Of a stretch of 33,755 bases of DNA, positions 32,644-33,755 are shown in pieces. The notes under the pieces are model-generated. The model had not been told where the DNA came from, made no database searches, and saw only the letters and a list, made by a program, of their open reading frames with translations. The first letter of the stretch is position 1; every line of letters begins with the position of its first letter. This DNA is from Conoideocrella luteorostrata (lineage: Eukaryota; Ascomycota; Sordariomycetes; Hypocreales; Clavicipitaceae): assembly GCA_032433595.1 (NCBI GenBank), contig JASWJB010000396.1:1-33755 (forward strand). Direction: 5' to 3'. A program made the position numbers and the translations under genes.

Positions 32644-33332
32644 ATGCCGTCTTCGACATTCCTGCAGACTCCTGCCTCTTCGTGGCGGCTAGACACAGCC
32701 GATATCATTGAGCACAACATGCACAGAGATGGCCATTGCCCATGGCGATCCGTTATATGCCGCGCCACTTACTCTGACAATAAGAAGTGGAGAAAATTCC
32801 TTACCGACCTTGAAGCTGAGACCCAGCAGTGCTTCGAGTTCTGTAATGGCTTGGATGTCTTGGAGAGCAAGGCGCGGACTATTATAGACGATAGAAGTCG
32901 TTTTGATAGCGCTGATACACATGCTGTACGGCAACGCTTTCAGCAATGGACTTCTGACCATTTTCCGGCGGAGCAGCGGCAGCTAGATTCTGAGTCTCAC
33001 ACTCGGCCTGTCCAGCCTGACCTTTCACCGCAATATGGATATGCTATCCAAATTGACGAAGAAGCTCTTGATTCCATCATCAATGAACCTTCAGAGTTGA
33101 AAGGGGCAGTGCCGCGTGAACAGAGGGGTTGGGTTAAATTGATTAATGTTCATTGGCGTACCGAAGAACACTAGTGGAGGACTTTCCGTCAATTGACGGC
33201 CTTACCTACGACGATGTTGGGCGGATGAGGCAGCCTTGGACAATGATCAACAGCGAGGTGTATCACCAGTGCGATGGACTCGACTTTTGGCTCATTAATC
33301 ATCGTTGTCTACTGGAAATGCTTTATTATTGA
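32644..33332 (+). pseudogene. frameshifted member of a fungal hypothetical-protein family
   Basis: The first frame (32644-33174) starts with an ATG and gives 176 aa: CPWRSVICRATYSDNKKWRKF, DDRSRFDSADTHAVRQRFQQW, and a later YGYAIQIDEEALDSII ... GWVKLINVHW. I recall these blocks from a family of uncharacterised proteins that occurs in many copies in filamentous ascomycetes. Such proteins usually go on to a block with a D-V-G-W-M core. Exactly that kind of block appears here in another frame just after the stop: from 33171, reading LVEDFPSIDGLTYDDVGRMR and on to a TGA at 33330. So the gene appears split by a single frameshift near 33160-33171, or by a sequencing error. A splice explanation is poor, because the nearest GT...AG pairs would give introns of 17 or 42 nt and would remove conserved residues. 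Function unknown. The family memory is not backed by a search. Confidence 0.6.
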
Positions 33333-33755
33333 AATGTCTGTTTCTCAATGGCCTGCACTGCGTTATTGAAGGCAGGCTGGATGCTCCTTCTATCCTACGG
33401 CCTAATATAGAAGAAATATATTACGGATGTTAAAGAGGAGCGCCCAAAGGCCAGAACTCGCCCCCATCATGGATTTGGGTCTATTCGCAGCAACTGAAAA
33501 GCTCTGAAATGAAATCGCGAATCGGTTTTCCTACTGACCAAAATGGCACGTGAGAAACACCAGTGTGAAATCTCACTCACTCGATTGGTAGCAAAAACTT
33601 CCTTTCCAAAGGTTGTGAGTAAAAATTTGTGCACTGATGCCGCGGAATTCGTAGGACTATTTGTTTATAGAAAATAGTCAAGTATGTAAGAGATCATTCT
33701 TAACTTTGCGTGTAGTCAGGTAAGGACGTATCACACACACACACACACACACACA
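33333..33755. other. gene-free right end of the window
   Basis: I see no gene in the last 420 bases. The sequence ends in a CA microsatellite. Confidence 0.55.
33732..33755. repeat. CA dinucleotide microsatellite at the window edge
   Basis: At least eleven CA units run to the last base, so the true length is unknown. An assembly contig may well end here because of the repeat. Confidence 0.9.

Noticed and set aside
1..33755. A biosynthetic or defence gene cluster
   Set aside because: The intact genes belong to unrelated functions on both strands with long spacers; no synthase, transporter, P450 or NLR-type gene is present.

Overview
The window is nuclear DNA of a filamentous ascomycete (Pezizomycotina; the protein repertoire feels like Sordariomycetes, possibly Hypocreales, but the order is only an impression). 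The evidence is short spliceosomal introns (64-113 nt, GT...AG, with CTAAC/CTGAC-type branch sites), long gene-free spacers, AATAAA polyadenylation signals, and fungal families such as Blm10, a GLEYA-type secreted protein, a fungal bZIP factor and LysM modules. I see no bacterial operons, rRNA, tRNA, CRISPR array or intact transposon.

Layout. (1) 991-1683 (+) encodes a small secreted GLEYA/PA14-like protein. It converges on (2) 2021-8062 (-), the proteasome activator Blm10/PA200, three exons, 1953 aa. (3) 10028-11737 (-) is a conserved fungal protein of unknown function. A 3.7 kb gene-free stretch separates it from (4) 15405-16621 (+), a two-exon LYR-motif protein, which converges on (5) 16970-19442 (-), a two-exon serine/threonine kinase with a coiled coil and a long disordered tail. 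A 3.8 kb divergent spacer leads to (6) 23255-25454 (+), a three-exon bZIP transcription factor. (7) 27310-28587 (+) is a Ser/Thr-rich single-pass membrane protein carrying a coding minisatellite. (8) 29723-31193 (+) is a two-exon asparaginase-family Ntn hydrolase. (9) From about 31.3 kb to the end, after an A/T-rich strip, lie two broken genes: a multi-LysM secreted-protein relic with two nonsense codons and two frameshifts, and a frameshifted member of a fungal hypothetical-protein family. The window ends inside a CA microsatellite.

The intact genes are unrelated housekeeping or regulatory functions on both strands, not a biosynthetic cluster. What stands out is the decayed right end (gene loss, possibly by RIP-like C-to-T mutation) and a 9-base motif, TACGGAGTA or its complement TACTCCGTA, that occurs at least 13 times and in every case I found lies outside coding sequence. 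I found no convincing new multi-gene system. Exon joins were worked out by hand; each joined reading frame closes exactly, but no transcript data or database search was available.
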